DNA of 64,000 nucleotides from Deroplatys truncata (Eukaryota > Arthropoda > Insecta > Mantodea > Mantidae). The notes beneath the pieces are model-generated. The model had not been told where the DNA came from and ran no database searches. It saw nothing but the letters and a program-made list of their open reading frames with translations. Positions within the stretch are counted from its first letter, which is position 1, and every line of letters starts with the position of its first letter. This document shows positions 11,201 through 20,420 of the stretch, in pieces. Location of the stretch: NCBI GenBank assembly GCA_030765065.1, contig CM060977.1, positions 156,498,052-156,562,051 on the forward strand. Reading direction: 5' to 3'. The translations under genes were made by a program, and so were the position numbers.

Positions 11201-11928
11201 TGGATATACGACTGGTGACCAATGAAAAAACTCTAGAGAAGCTGATCGCCAAGCCTACGTTTATCGACAGGACGATATATGCTGATAATCTAGCTGCTGT
11301 ACATATGGCCTCTCGTCAGATTGTATTCAACAAGCCTATATACATTGGTATGAGTGTGTTGGACATCTCCAAGACATTAATGTATAACTATCATTACGAT
11401 GTTTTGTTGCCTTATTATGGAGCTAAAAACCTGAAGCTTATGTATATGGACACTGATTCGTTCATTCATCGTGTAACAACTGAAGATGTGTACCAGGACA
11501 AGCTACGTTTTCTTGAGCATCTCGATACAGCTGATTACCCTGCCAACCATATATGTTACTCTACTCAGAACAAAAAGGTATTGGGAAAATTTAAAGATGA
11601 GGCTAATAGCAAAATCATCCTACGCTTTGTTGGACTACGTCCTAAGATGTATGCCTTAGATATTCAAGGGTCAATGATAAAAAAGATTAAAGGTATAAAA
11701 CGTAGCGCTATTAAGCAGTACATTTCGTTTGACAGCTATACAGACTGTCTTAAAACCTGTGAAATCATCAGAACACCTATGAATCTGATCCTATCACGAA
11801 AGCATGCTCTTGCTACAGTGCAAGTGAATAAAATTGCATTGACTCCGTTTGATGATAAAAGAATTATTGCTGAGGATGGGATAACAACATATGCGTATGG
11901 ACATTACGCCATTACAAACAGTGCTTAA
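8275..11928 (+). CDS. PolB: Protein-primed type family-B DNA polymerase (right palindrome copy)
   Basis: Predicted 1,217-residue DNA polymerase of the DNA_pol_B_2 family, which replicates linear DNA from a protein primer. Seen in sequence: two N-terminal C2HC fingers (C18-C21-H34-C38 and C44-C47-H60-C64); a third finger at C362-C365-H384-C388; Exo I with D424 and E426; an endonuclease VII-like zinc segment (C525, C528, DHDH at 541-544, C557, C561); Exo II HNLSGYD at 572-578; Exo III Y717 to D721; polymerase motif A at D817 (DANNQYG); motif B NAMFGK around 962-967; motif C YMDTDS with D1059 and D1061. Length and order fit the Polinton/Maverick, adintovirus and bidnavirus polymerases. The ATG has A at -3 and follows a plausible TATA promoter. 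No partner genes of a complete Polinton are visible. Nuclease and polymerase residues all look intact. The precise element class is inference. Confidence 0.93.
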   Translation: MNNSAYKDIIPSATGYACGKCGKKFLRGYDKRRHEMSCKKLFKCKHCNVTFKDCYKGQRHEDICEISSPQKKRRLEPTKHQLLSTMEDCDMKEYETSFEGRLKSYFIRCESAKDLNMYLQEAKQRIIHAVHKELSIHKSVKINLLAECRFVNSIGETCDKTFKTRNQAVFLETDLDSTMEVKFKKLVTEMEESQLKGSSWALLAVEGVRLRINKYNPLRGSSYIPLPSAVEARKACINIQNFSDEKCFMYSILAKFVSIKPQRVSKYKELQDKYDFSCVSYPTPLSQIPKFEKFNKISINVFGLDEKHEVYPIKVADIELPEHRDLLLLNDSSGKHHYVYIKNFEKLVRRQKTNHNGRVYTCKRCFTHFDDRYGRSGQEKLQEHVAFCIQHGVARVVMPTKEKSIVQFKNVERMLKVPYVIYADFESILTPCQTCIPNPETSYTTPYQEHTPMSFCVYVKPTSSVEHLETGLPKQPYVYRGADAAQKFMLYLTSLAEMIGNIYKSAKPLKLTDQQQKDFESSSACYLCGKPFTEENYKVRDHDHISGEYRGSLHNECNLACKTPKYIPVFMHNLSGYDSHFIVKELGCTSERVEVIPNSEESYISFTKYVGDIKLRFVDSFRFLSTSLDKLVKNLTSYPETLKYFGEDKLMLMTRKGVFPYDFVTSWDVLNETCLPPKDSFYNRLNEEEITDTDYDHARNVWELFNVRNLGEYSDLYLTSDVLLLADVFETFREQTLKTHKVDPAHYFTSPGLTWDAMLLYTGIKLELLQDYDQLLMVESGIRGGLCQVSHRYAEANNTYMEKFDPSRPTQFITYEDANNQYGWAMCHALPFAGFQWVSPEEINLETLQEDDPHGYILEVDIEYPAELHDLHNDLPFLPECMKPLESSTKKLIPHLGPRKKYVVHYMALKQALSHGLRLTKIHRVLQFRQSQWLKPYVEFNNRLRQQAANDFEKDLYKLFNNAMFGKTMENLRNRMDIRLVTNEKTLEKLIAKPTFIDRTIYADNLAAVHMASRQIVFNKPIYIGMSVLDISKTLMYNYHYDVLLPYYGAKNLKLMYMDTDSFIHRVTTEDVYQDKLRFLEHLDTADYPANHICYSTQNKKVLGKFKDEANSKIILRFVGLRPKMYALDIQGSMIKKIKGIKRSAIKQYISFDSYTDCLKTCEIIRTPMNLILSRKHALATVQVNKIALTPFDDKRIIAEDGITTYAYGHYAITNSA

Positions 11929-12123
11929 AAGAATGTAAGTTAAAGATAAAGATTTTATCGTGAGTCTACAATCTTAAAAAAGAAGGTTATCTGTGTGCTG
12001 TATATGCAGATAGCTGACGCCTGATGAAGAAAGAAGAAGATGGAAGGGAAGGTGGTAACCCTGCCATTAGGAGCAATCCTAGTGCTAGTCTCAAGCCTAG
12101 ATAAAAGGGGAGAGACCTACTAA

Positions 12124-12129
12124 AATAAA
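12124..12129 (+). terminator. Candidate polyadenylation signal for right PolB
   Basis: AATAAA, 196 nt after the stop codon, is the first canonical poly(A) signal downstream. The stretch 11,929-12,289 otherwise holds no recognised feature and is probably 3' untranslated sequence. Confidence 0.4.
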
Positions 12130-12289
12130 GGTATGTTGACGTAAAGCTTTTCAATTTGTGAACCAATATGCAGTTTATCCCTCTCCGCATCGTACAATAA
12201 CTGTTTAACATATAATAAGTTTGTAAGATTTAGAAAAAAGTATATAAATTGTTGTAACGTTGGATGAGAAATGTTTTATAATTTAATTA

Positions 12290-13680
12290 CTCTCTATATT
12301 ACCATGAGTACCTGTGATACTGGTTGAATTGCCCGTTAAATGACTTAAATACCTGTGATACTACTCGAATCAAGTGAAATTACATTAAATAGCTCTGATA
12401 CGAAACCCTGATCATTGAATCTAGCCTCCTGTGATACTAGCTGAGTTACTCTAAACACCTATGATGCTTGAATCGCCCAAATACCTAGACACTATCTGAA
12501 TTACCTGTTAAAATGACACAAATACCATTGATACAACCTGAATCACCTGCACTTACCTTAAATAGCTGTGATACAAATCTCTGATAAAAATTATCACGAG
12601 CATCTGTGAAACTATGCTGATTACCCAAATACTTACGATATTATCTGAACTATCTGTAAAATACGAAACTAGGCTATAACCAACCCCTGGAACCTACCCT
12701 CCTGTAATGCTTGCTTAATTACTCTAAACACCTATGTTACTTGAATTATCCTAAATACCTACGATACCCTCTGAATTACCTGTGAAATATGAAACTATGC
12801 TATACCCAACCCTGGAATCTAACCTCCTGTGATACTAGCTGAATTAGCCTAAATACCTACGATACTAGCTGAATTAGCTGTGAAATCATGCATAGCTATG
12901 ATGCAGTTAGCCTCTGGAATCTAGCCTCCTGTGATACTAGCTGAATTAGCTTAAATGCTCAAGATACTAGCTGAATTGCCTGTGAAAATGACTTAAATAC
13001 CTGTGATACCACCCGAATCATGTGAAATTACCTTAACTAGCTCAGATACGAATTCCTGCTCTAAATTAGCACGAGCACCTGTGATACTATCTGGTTTGCC
13101 TTAAATACCAATGATACTAGATGAATTACCTGTTAAAATGACTCAAATACCATTGATACAACCTGAATCACCTGCATTTACCTTAAATAGCTGTGATACA
13201 AATCTCTGATCGAAATTATCAATAATATCTGTGAAGCTATGTCGATTACCTCAAATACTTACGATATTACCTGAACTATCTGTGAAATACGAAGCTAGGT
13301 TATAACCAACCCCTGGAGCCTACCCTCCTGTAATGCTTGCTTAATTACTCTAAACACCTATGTTACTTGAATTATCCTAAATACCTACGATACCCTCTGA
13401 ATTGCCTGTGAAATACGACACTAAGCTATACCCAACCCTAAAATCTATCCTCTTGTGATACTAGCTGAATTAGCCTAAATACCTACGATACTAGCTGAAT
13501 TACCTGTGAAATCATGCAGAGCCATGATGCAGTTAGCCTCTGGAATCTATCCTCCAGTGATACTAGATGAATTAGCCTAAATACATACGATACTAGCTGA
13601 ATTACCTATGAAATCATACACTGCTATGATCCAGTCAGTCTCTTGCAATACTAGCTGAATTACTTACCTGTTAGTGTTAG
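12290..13680 (+). repeat. Degenerate ~30-bp tandem repeat with ~626-bp higher-order period
   Basis: The core word GATACTAGCTGAATTACC recurs with substitutions, alternating with GCCTAAATACCTACGATAC-like words. Longer stretches repeat as blocks: 12,661 onward is repeated from 13,287 (626 bp), and 12,526 onward from 13,151 (625 bp). The palindrome ends at 12,675, inside this array. No stable coding frame. Confidence 0.85.
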
Positions 13681-13895
13681 TGGGTTAGCTTTTCCCGTTG
13701 CAGGTCACCTTTTTCCCTTTATGGCTCACCTTTTTCCCTTTGGTGGTCCCCTTTTTCCCTTTGCTGGTGACATTTTTCCCTTTACTGGTCGCCTTTTTCC
13801 CGTTGCTAGTCAACTTTTTCCCTTTGTGGACCTCCTTTTTCCCTGAGCAGTCACCTTTTACCCCTGAACGAGTCACCTTTTCCCTGAATAGGTTA
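13681..13895. repeat. 21-bp minisatellite (CCTTTTTCCC core)
   Basis: About nine or ten copies of a 21-bp unit with invariant TTTTTCCC spaced by variable GGTCRCC-like words. Because 21 is divisible by three, the minus strand reads as a Lys/Gly-rich heptad repeat of the SKGKK type. I regard that frame as a by-product: it is short, ends with the array and has no visible promoter. Confidence 0.85.
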
Positions 13896-13929
13896 CGCGA
13901 TGGGCATGTCTAGAATTAGCGTTCTAACA

Positions 13930-15030
13930 TTGACATGAAACAGTTTTCCACTAAGTTCACGTCTAAAGTTGCTTTCAAGTCTAGCACCTCATATTCCCTA
14001 TCTCTCCTGTATATAAGTCCATATTCCTACTGCTACACTACCTGTCTAGTCTAACACCTCTCCTCCTGTTCCTATACCTCTCATATAAACCATACTCTAC
14101 CCCTCTAGCTCTTTCTAGCCTAACGCCTCTCTCGTTTACCTATGACTCTCACATAAACCATACTCTGCTCCTCTCCTCGTTTTCCTATACCACTCATATA
14201 ACCCATACTCTATTTTCAACCTCTGTCTAGCCTAACACCTTCCCTCGTTTTCCTATACCTCTCATATAAACTATACTCTACTCCTCAACCTCTGTCTAGC
14301 CTAGCACCCCTCTTCCTGTTCCTATACTTCTCATACATATAAACGCATACTCTACTCTCAACCTCTGTCTAGCCTAACACCATTCCCCGTATCCCTACCT
14401 CTCATAAAGCGCATTCCTCTCCTGTCCCCTGTCTAGCAGAGTATCTCTTTGGTTTCCTATCTAGCCTATATAAAACACATTCTAGCTTTAAACACCTGTG
14501 TATACTAACATAGGATCTCTCTCCGTTTTCTCGTCTCTCCTTATAAACGCATACTTAAACCCTCCTAGCCTAACACCTCTCCTCGTTTTCCTATATCTCT
14601 CATCTAAAACCATACTCTACTCCTCAACCTCTGTCTAGCCTAACACCCCTCCTCCTGTTCCTATATCTCTCATATAAACCCTGCACTACGTTTCAAGCCC
14701 TGTCTAGTCTAACACCTCTCATCGTTTTCCTATACTTCTCATATAAAAGACATACTCTACCCTTCAACTCTGTCTAGCCTAACACCCCTCCTCGTTTTCC
14801 TATACCTTTCATATAAACCATACTCTACTCCTCAGCCTCCGTCTAGCCTAGCACCTCTCTACTATTTCTTCCATATAAACGTATTTCCCTCCTTCAACCC
14901 TCTCTAGCCTAGCGTAAGTCCTCGTATTCCCTATCTCTCCCATATAAACGCATTTTCCTCCTTGAGCCGTCCCATCTAGCCTCGTTTTCCCTATCCTTTC
15001 CCATATAAACGCAAAAAAGTGGCCCAGCTC
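13930..15030. repeat. ~70-bp pyrimidine-rich tandem array
   Basis: About 14 degenerate copies marked by CTAGCCTAACACC (for example at 14,296, 14,369, 14,565, 14,635, 14,704, 14,775, 14,843), usually 68 to 73 bp apart. Each contains a CTCGTTTTCCTATACCTCTC stretch followed by CATATAAACC. Strongly pyrimidine-rich on the plus strand. No gene seen. Confidence 0.85.
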
Positions 15031-15044
15031 TCTCCTATATATCC

Positions 15045-18000
15045 TACTGATGGGGTCTTGTAAATGGGTGAGGGACCTGCACTCTGACTGCGACGCGAAG
15101 TGAGTTCCGTAGATGGAATGCTGCATGTACCTGAGAGATGGGGTCCTGTAAATGGGTGAGGAACCTGCACTCTGACTGCGACGCGTAGTGAGTTCTGTAG
15201 ATGGAATGCTGCATGTACCTGAGGGATGGGTTTTTGTAAATGGGTGAGGGACCTGCACTCTGACTGCGACGCGAAGTGAGTTCCGTAGATGGAATGCTGC
15301 ATGTACCTGAGAGATGGGGTCTTGTAAATGGGTGAGGGACCTGCACTCTGACTGCGAGGCGAAGTGAGTTCCGTAGATGGAATGCTGCATGTACCTGATG
15401 GATGGGGTCCTGTAAATGGGTGAGGGACCTGCACTCTGACTGCGAGGCGAAGTGGGTTCCGTAGATGGAATGCTGCATGTACCTGAGGGATGGGGTCCTG
15501 TAAATGGGTGAGGGACTTGCAGTCTGACTGCGACGCGAATTGAGTTCCGTAGATGGAATGCTGCATGTACCTGAGGGATGGGGTCCTTTAAATGGGTGAG
15601 GGACCTGCACTCTGACTGCGAGGCGAAGTGAGTTCCGTAGATGGAATGCTGCATGTACCTGAGGGATGGGGTCCTGTAATTGGGTGAGGGACCTGCAGTC
15701 TGACTGCGACGCGAAGTGAGTTCCGTAGACGGAATGCGGCATTTACCTGAGGGATGGGGTCCTGTAAATGGGTGAGGGACCTGCACTCTGACAGCGAGAC
15801 GAAGTGAGTTCCGTAGATGGAATGCTGCATGTAATGGGGTCCTGTAAATGGTTGAGGGACCAGCAGTCTGACTGCGAGGCGAAGTGAGTTCCGTAGATGG
15901 AATGCTACATGTAACTGAGGGATGGGGTCTAGTAAATGGGTGAGGAACCTGCACTCTGCGACGCGAAGTGAGTTCCGTAGATGGAATGCTGCATGTACCT
16001 GAGGGATGGGGTCTTGTAAATGGGTGAGGGACCTGCACTCTGACTGCGACGCGAACTGAGTTCCGTAGATGGAATGCTGCATGTACCTGAGGGATGGGGT
16101 CTTGTAAATGGGTGAGGAACCTGCCATCTGACTGCGACGCGAAGTGAGTTCCGTAGATGGAATGCTGCATGTACCCGAGGGATGGGGTCCTGTAAATGGG
16201 TGAGGGACCTGCAGTCTGACTGCGACGCGAAGTGAGTTCCTTAGATGGAATGCTGCATGTACCTGAGGGATGGGGTCCTGTAAATGGGTGAGGGACCAGC
16301 AGTCTGACTGCGAGGCGAAGTGAGTTCCGTAGATGGAATTCTGCATGTAATGGGGTCCTGTAAATGGGTGAGGGACCTGCACTCTGAATGCGACGCGAAG
16401 TGAGTTCCGTAGATGGAATGCTGTATGTACCTGAGGGATGGGGTCTTGTAAATGGGTGAGGGACCTGCACTCTGACTGCGAGGCGGAATGAGTTCCGTAG
16501 ATGGAATGCTGCATGTACCTGATGGATGGGGTCCTATAAATGGGTGAGGGACCTGCACTCTGACTGCGAGGCGAAGTGAGTTCCGTAGATGGAATGCTGC
16601 ATGTACCTGAGGGATGGGGACCTGTAATTGGGTGAGGGACCTGCAGTCTGACTGCGACGCGAAGTGAGTTCCGTAGACGGAATGCGGCATTTACCTGAGG
16701 GATGGGGTCCTGTAAATGGGTGAGGGACCTGCACTCTGACTGCGAGGCGAAGTGAGTTCCGTAGATGGAATGCTGCATGTAATGGGACCCTGTAAATGGT
16801 TGAGGGACCAGCAGTCTGACTGCGACGCGAAGTGAGTTCCGTAGATGGAATGCTGCATGTACCTGAGAGATGGGGTCCTGTAAATGAGTGAGGGACCTGC
16901 ACTCTGACTGCGAGGCGAAGTGAGTTCCGTAGATGGAATGCTGCATGTACCTGAGGGATGGGGTCTTGTAAATGGGTGAGGGACCTGCACTCTGACTGCG
17001 ACGCGAACTGAGTTCCGTAGATGGAATGCTGCATGTACCTGAGGGATGGGGTCTTGTAAATGGGTGAGGAACCTGCCATCTGACTGCGACGCGAAGTGAG
17101 TTCTTTAGATGGAATGCTGCATGTACCTGAGGGATGGGGTCCTGTAAATGGGTGAGGGACCAGCAGTCTGACTGCGAGGCGAAGTGAGTTCCGTAGATGG
17201 AATGCTGCATGTACCTGAGGGATGGGTTCTTGTAAATGGGTGAGGGACCTGCACTCTGACTGCGACGCGAAGTGAGTTCCGTAGATGGAATGCTGCATGT
17301 ACCTGAGGGATGGGTTCTTGTAAATGGGTGAGGGACCTGCAGTCTGACTGCGAGGCGAAGTGAGTTCCGTAGATGGAATGCTGCATGTAATGGGGTCCTG
17401 TAAATGGGCGAGGGACCTGCACTCTGACTGCGACGCGAAGTGAGTTCCGTAGATGGAATGCTGCATGTACCTAAGGGATGGGGTCTTGTAAATGGGTGAG
17501 GGACCTGCACTCTGACTGCGAGGCGAAGTGAGTTCCGTAGATGGAATGCTGCATGTACCTGATGGATGGGGTCCTGTAAATGGGTGAGGGACCTGCAGTC
17601 TGACTGCGACGCGAAGTGAGTTCCGGAGATGGAATGCTGCATGTACCTGAGAGATGGGGTCCTGTAAATGGGTGAGGGACCTGCACTCTGACTGCGAGGC
17701 GAAGTGAGTTCCGTAGATGGAATGCTGCATGTAATGGGGTCCTGTAAATGGGTGAGGGACCTGCACTCTGACTGCGACGCGAAGTGAGTTCCGTAGATGG
17801 ATTGCTGCATGTACCTAAGGGATGGGGTCTTGTAAATGGGTGAGGGACCTGCAGTCTGACTGCGAGGCGAAGTGAGTTCCGTAGATGGATTGCTGCATGT
17901 ACCTGAGGGATGAGGTCCTGTAAATGGGTGAGGGACCTGCAGTGTGACTGCGACGCGAAGTGAGTTCCGTAGATGGAATGCTGCATGTACCTGAGAGATG

Positions 18001-18815
18001 GGGTCCTGTAAATGGGTGAGGGACCTGCACTCTGACTGCGAGGCGAAGTGAGTTCCGTAGATGGAATGCTGCATGTAATGGGGTCCTGTAAATGGGTGAG
18101 GGACCAGCAGTCTGACTGCGAGGCGAAGTGAGTTCCGTAGATGGAATGCTACATGTAATGGGGTCCTGTAAATGGTAAATGTTTGAGGGACCTGCATTCT
18201 GACTGCGACGCGAAGTGAGTTCCGTAGATGGAATGCTGCATGTACCTGAGGGATGGGGTCTTGTAAATGGGTGAGGAACCTGCACTCTGCGACGCGAAGT
18301 GAGTTCCGTATATAGAATGCTGCATGTACCTGAGGGATGGGGTCTTGTAAATGGGTGAGGGACCTGCACTCTGACTGCGACGCGAAGTGAGTTCCGTAGA
18401 TGGAATGCTGCATGTACCTGAGGGATGGGGTCCTGTAAATGGGTGAGGAACCTGCACTCTGACTGCGACGCGTAGTGAGTTCTGTAGATGGAATGCTGCA
18501 TGTACCTGAGGGATGGGTTCTTGTAAATGGGTGAGGGACCTGCACTCTGACTGCGACGCGAAGTGAGTTCCGTAGATGGAATGCTGCATGTACCTGAGGG
18601 ATGGGTTTTTGTAAATGGGTGAGGGACCTGCACTCTGACTGCGACGCGAAGTGAGTTCCGTAGATGGAATGCTGCATGTACCTGATGGATGGGGTCTTGT
18701 AAATGGGTGAGGGACCTGCACTCTGCGACGCGAAGTTAGTTCCGTAGATGGACTGCTGCATGTACCTGAGGGATGGGGTCTTGTAAATGGGTGAGGGACC
18801 TACTCTGACTGCGCA
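15045..18815. repeat. 88-bp satellite array, about 43 copies
   Basis: The unit contains TGAGTTCCGTAGATGGAATG, GGATGGGGTC and TAAATGGGTGAGGGACC. Landmarks at 15,101, 15,189, 15,277 and 15,365 give a period of exactly 88 bp. Variant units of 80 bp lack CCTGAGGG (for example near 15,830) and units of 84 bp lack ACTG (near 15,955). Rare variants recur about 950 bp apart (GACGGAATGCGGCATTTACC at 15,728 and 16,676; CTGCCATCTG at 16,121 and 17,073), showing an 11-unit higher-order repeat. The unit has no stop codon in any minus-strand frame, which creates overlapping open frames up to 1,084 codons. These look fortuitous. Confidence 0.95.
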
Positions 18816-19789
18816 TGCTACAGCTGTTGTAAACGCCAGCATTATTTTGGCTCTGCAACAAATTCCGGCATGTATTCCTCTACTATGACTTGAAGTATGC
18901 TAAAAATTGGAAGTTTAGAATTCGATATTCTCTTGAGCATCTTGCCATTCTATTAAGAACCCTAAGCCTGCTTCTTTTGGTTATTTGGAGACGCTAATGA
19001 TCTGAGCTCGCCTCAGCTTATCTGGCCGTAATTCCTTTAACTACAAAGTGAACGCTTCTCTCTTCAAGAGGGGATCTAGATAATGCTCTATCCCTTTTTA
19101 GAGTGTGTTGTGTCTCGTCATATCGGTCATTATTTGGCGGATTTTCGCGGCCCGATTCTTAATTACGTAAACAAGAGCAAGATTGGTCCTCCTTTCCCTA
19201 TTTATTTCGATGGGCTCCTGTGTACATGTGCGTGTCCTTGGAGGTTTTTGTTTTCTGAGAGGAAGAATTGGAAGGGGAAGGTCTTTTAAATTCCGTCGTT
19301 AGATTGGCAGTGGAAGAATTTGAGGAAGTAGTAGCCTTGGTTTGGGTGTTGCCCGAAATCTTGTTCCGTGTAATCATTTGGGACAACCTTTTGTCGGCGA
19401 AGACGTCGTTTTAATAGCCAGCATCACCCGTGCATTCCTAGTCATGCCAGTGGGTATAACTAACTTACCTAGAAGAATGACAAGAGAACTGAGAGGAAGC
19501 CTAATAGGCTGCTAATGTGGCTGCTTGCGATCCTTGCCAAACGAGGTTTTTGCCCGCGATTGTTGACAGCACTGCTTAGCTTTGTTCGGCTGCTTGCGCT
19601 CTCTTATGCCGGAGACGTTCCTTTCACCACTATTGCTCCTGCCATAACTCTCATGAGTCTATTTTATTATTGTAATCCTCGTTGGGGGAGAGATCAATGG
19701 TGGTCAATCTAGAAAATGTATCCCGCCTTCTCTTCTGGTTAATCTATCTGGGAGGGGAAGGAGACGGATAAAGATGTGGGAGGTTGAAT
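18816..19789. other. No recognisable feature
   Basis: Non-repetitive by eye, mixed composition, only short open frames. It separates the satellite block from the Penelope-like fragment and may be decayed transposon sequence. Confidence 0.4.
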
Positions 19790-19794
19790 AGATC

Positions 19795-20420
19795 TCAAAC
19801 ACCTACACAAGAGCGATAAATCATACGGGGTCGTAAGAGGCACGCTTGTCCAGAATGGCCCCTTGGGGTATTCGTGCAGGTACCATTGTCCTTAACGAAT
19901 AGAATTAGTGTGCTTAATTTGGAGTCAAATTTAAGGACATGTATTGGTAGTGGTTGGTAGTAGGCATTCATGTTATTGGGGGTCTGGTTGGAGTGCCCGT
20001 CATATTTATAGGTGGAAGCAACCGGCCCCTTGTTTTCTGTTGGCTGCGCGTCCGCCAATCTCTGTGCGGCTCAGGCTGGTGTTACCTGAATTCTCCGCCT
20101 GGGTAATATGGTTTTATATTTGTATTCACCAGCAAAGAAAGCCATGCTTTGTGAATCTCTTCCATTTCCTCTTTTCTGTTGTAATTATGGTTATGTTTAC
20201 AAATCTCAACGACTTCACGGTAAAGCATGGCGTGATAATGGGCCGTACAGTCAAGTACTTCGGGTTCATCAAACTTAATGTTATGGCGAGCATGCTCGGT
20301 TACTGCTGATTTTTCCTTCTGTCCCATTCCCGAGTGCTTTTATATTCTTTTATCCGAGAGCGAATGCTGTGCTTGGTAGTACCAATGCAAACTGGACCAT
20401 TCCAATATGTCTCAGCTCTC
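19795..20420 (-). pseudogene. Penelope-like element, GIY-YIG C-terminus and 3' flank (fragment)
   Basis: The minus strand encodes a segment resembling the C-terminal endonuclease region of Penelope-like retroelements: NGPVCIGTTKHSIRSRIKEY (about 20,405-20,345), then, after a frame change, EKSAVTEHA, a YHAMLYREVVEI segment, NHNYNRKEE and a KAWLSLL end (20,327-20,082). Family members share the KSAVAEHA, REAIEI-KH and NFNRKEE pattern. The following stretch to about 19,795 has a TATAAATA and reads like the usual 3' untranslated tail. The reverse transcriptase domain was not seen, so this is a 5'-truncated, frameshifted remnant. Confidence 0.6.

Larger units (their letters stand above)
1..12675. 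repeat. Giant near-perfect palindrome carrying two outward-facing PolB genes
   Basis: Every base x in 1-6,302 pairs with base 12,676-x in 6,374-12,675. I compared the arms at both ends, around the promoters, through the central repeats and through the two translated genes, which are identical. The only difference found is at 5,983 (G) against 6,693 (A; complement T). The arms flank a 71-bp spacer. The palindrome reaches the first base of the window, so it may extend further left. The right arm ends inside a tandem repeat. Possible explanations are a real head-to-head dimer of a linear element, a recent inverted duplication kept identical by conversion, or a fold-back assembly artefact. The sequence alone cannot decide. 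Confidence 0.95.

Noticed and set aside
1..12675. Complete Polinton/Maverick
   Set aside because: No integrase, packaging ATPase, protease or capsid frame is present; the arms hold only PolB and non-coding DNA.
14848..18842. Minus-strand open frames of up to 1,084 codons in the 88-bp array
   Set aside because: They follow the tandem repeat in three overlapping frames, change frame at length variants, and have no promoter or domain. Treated as by-products of a stop-free monomer.
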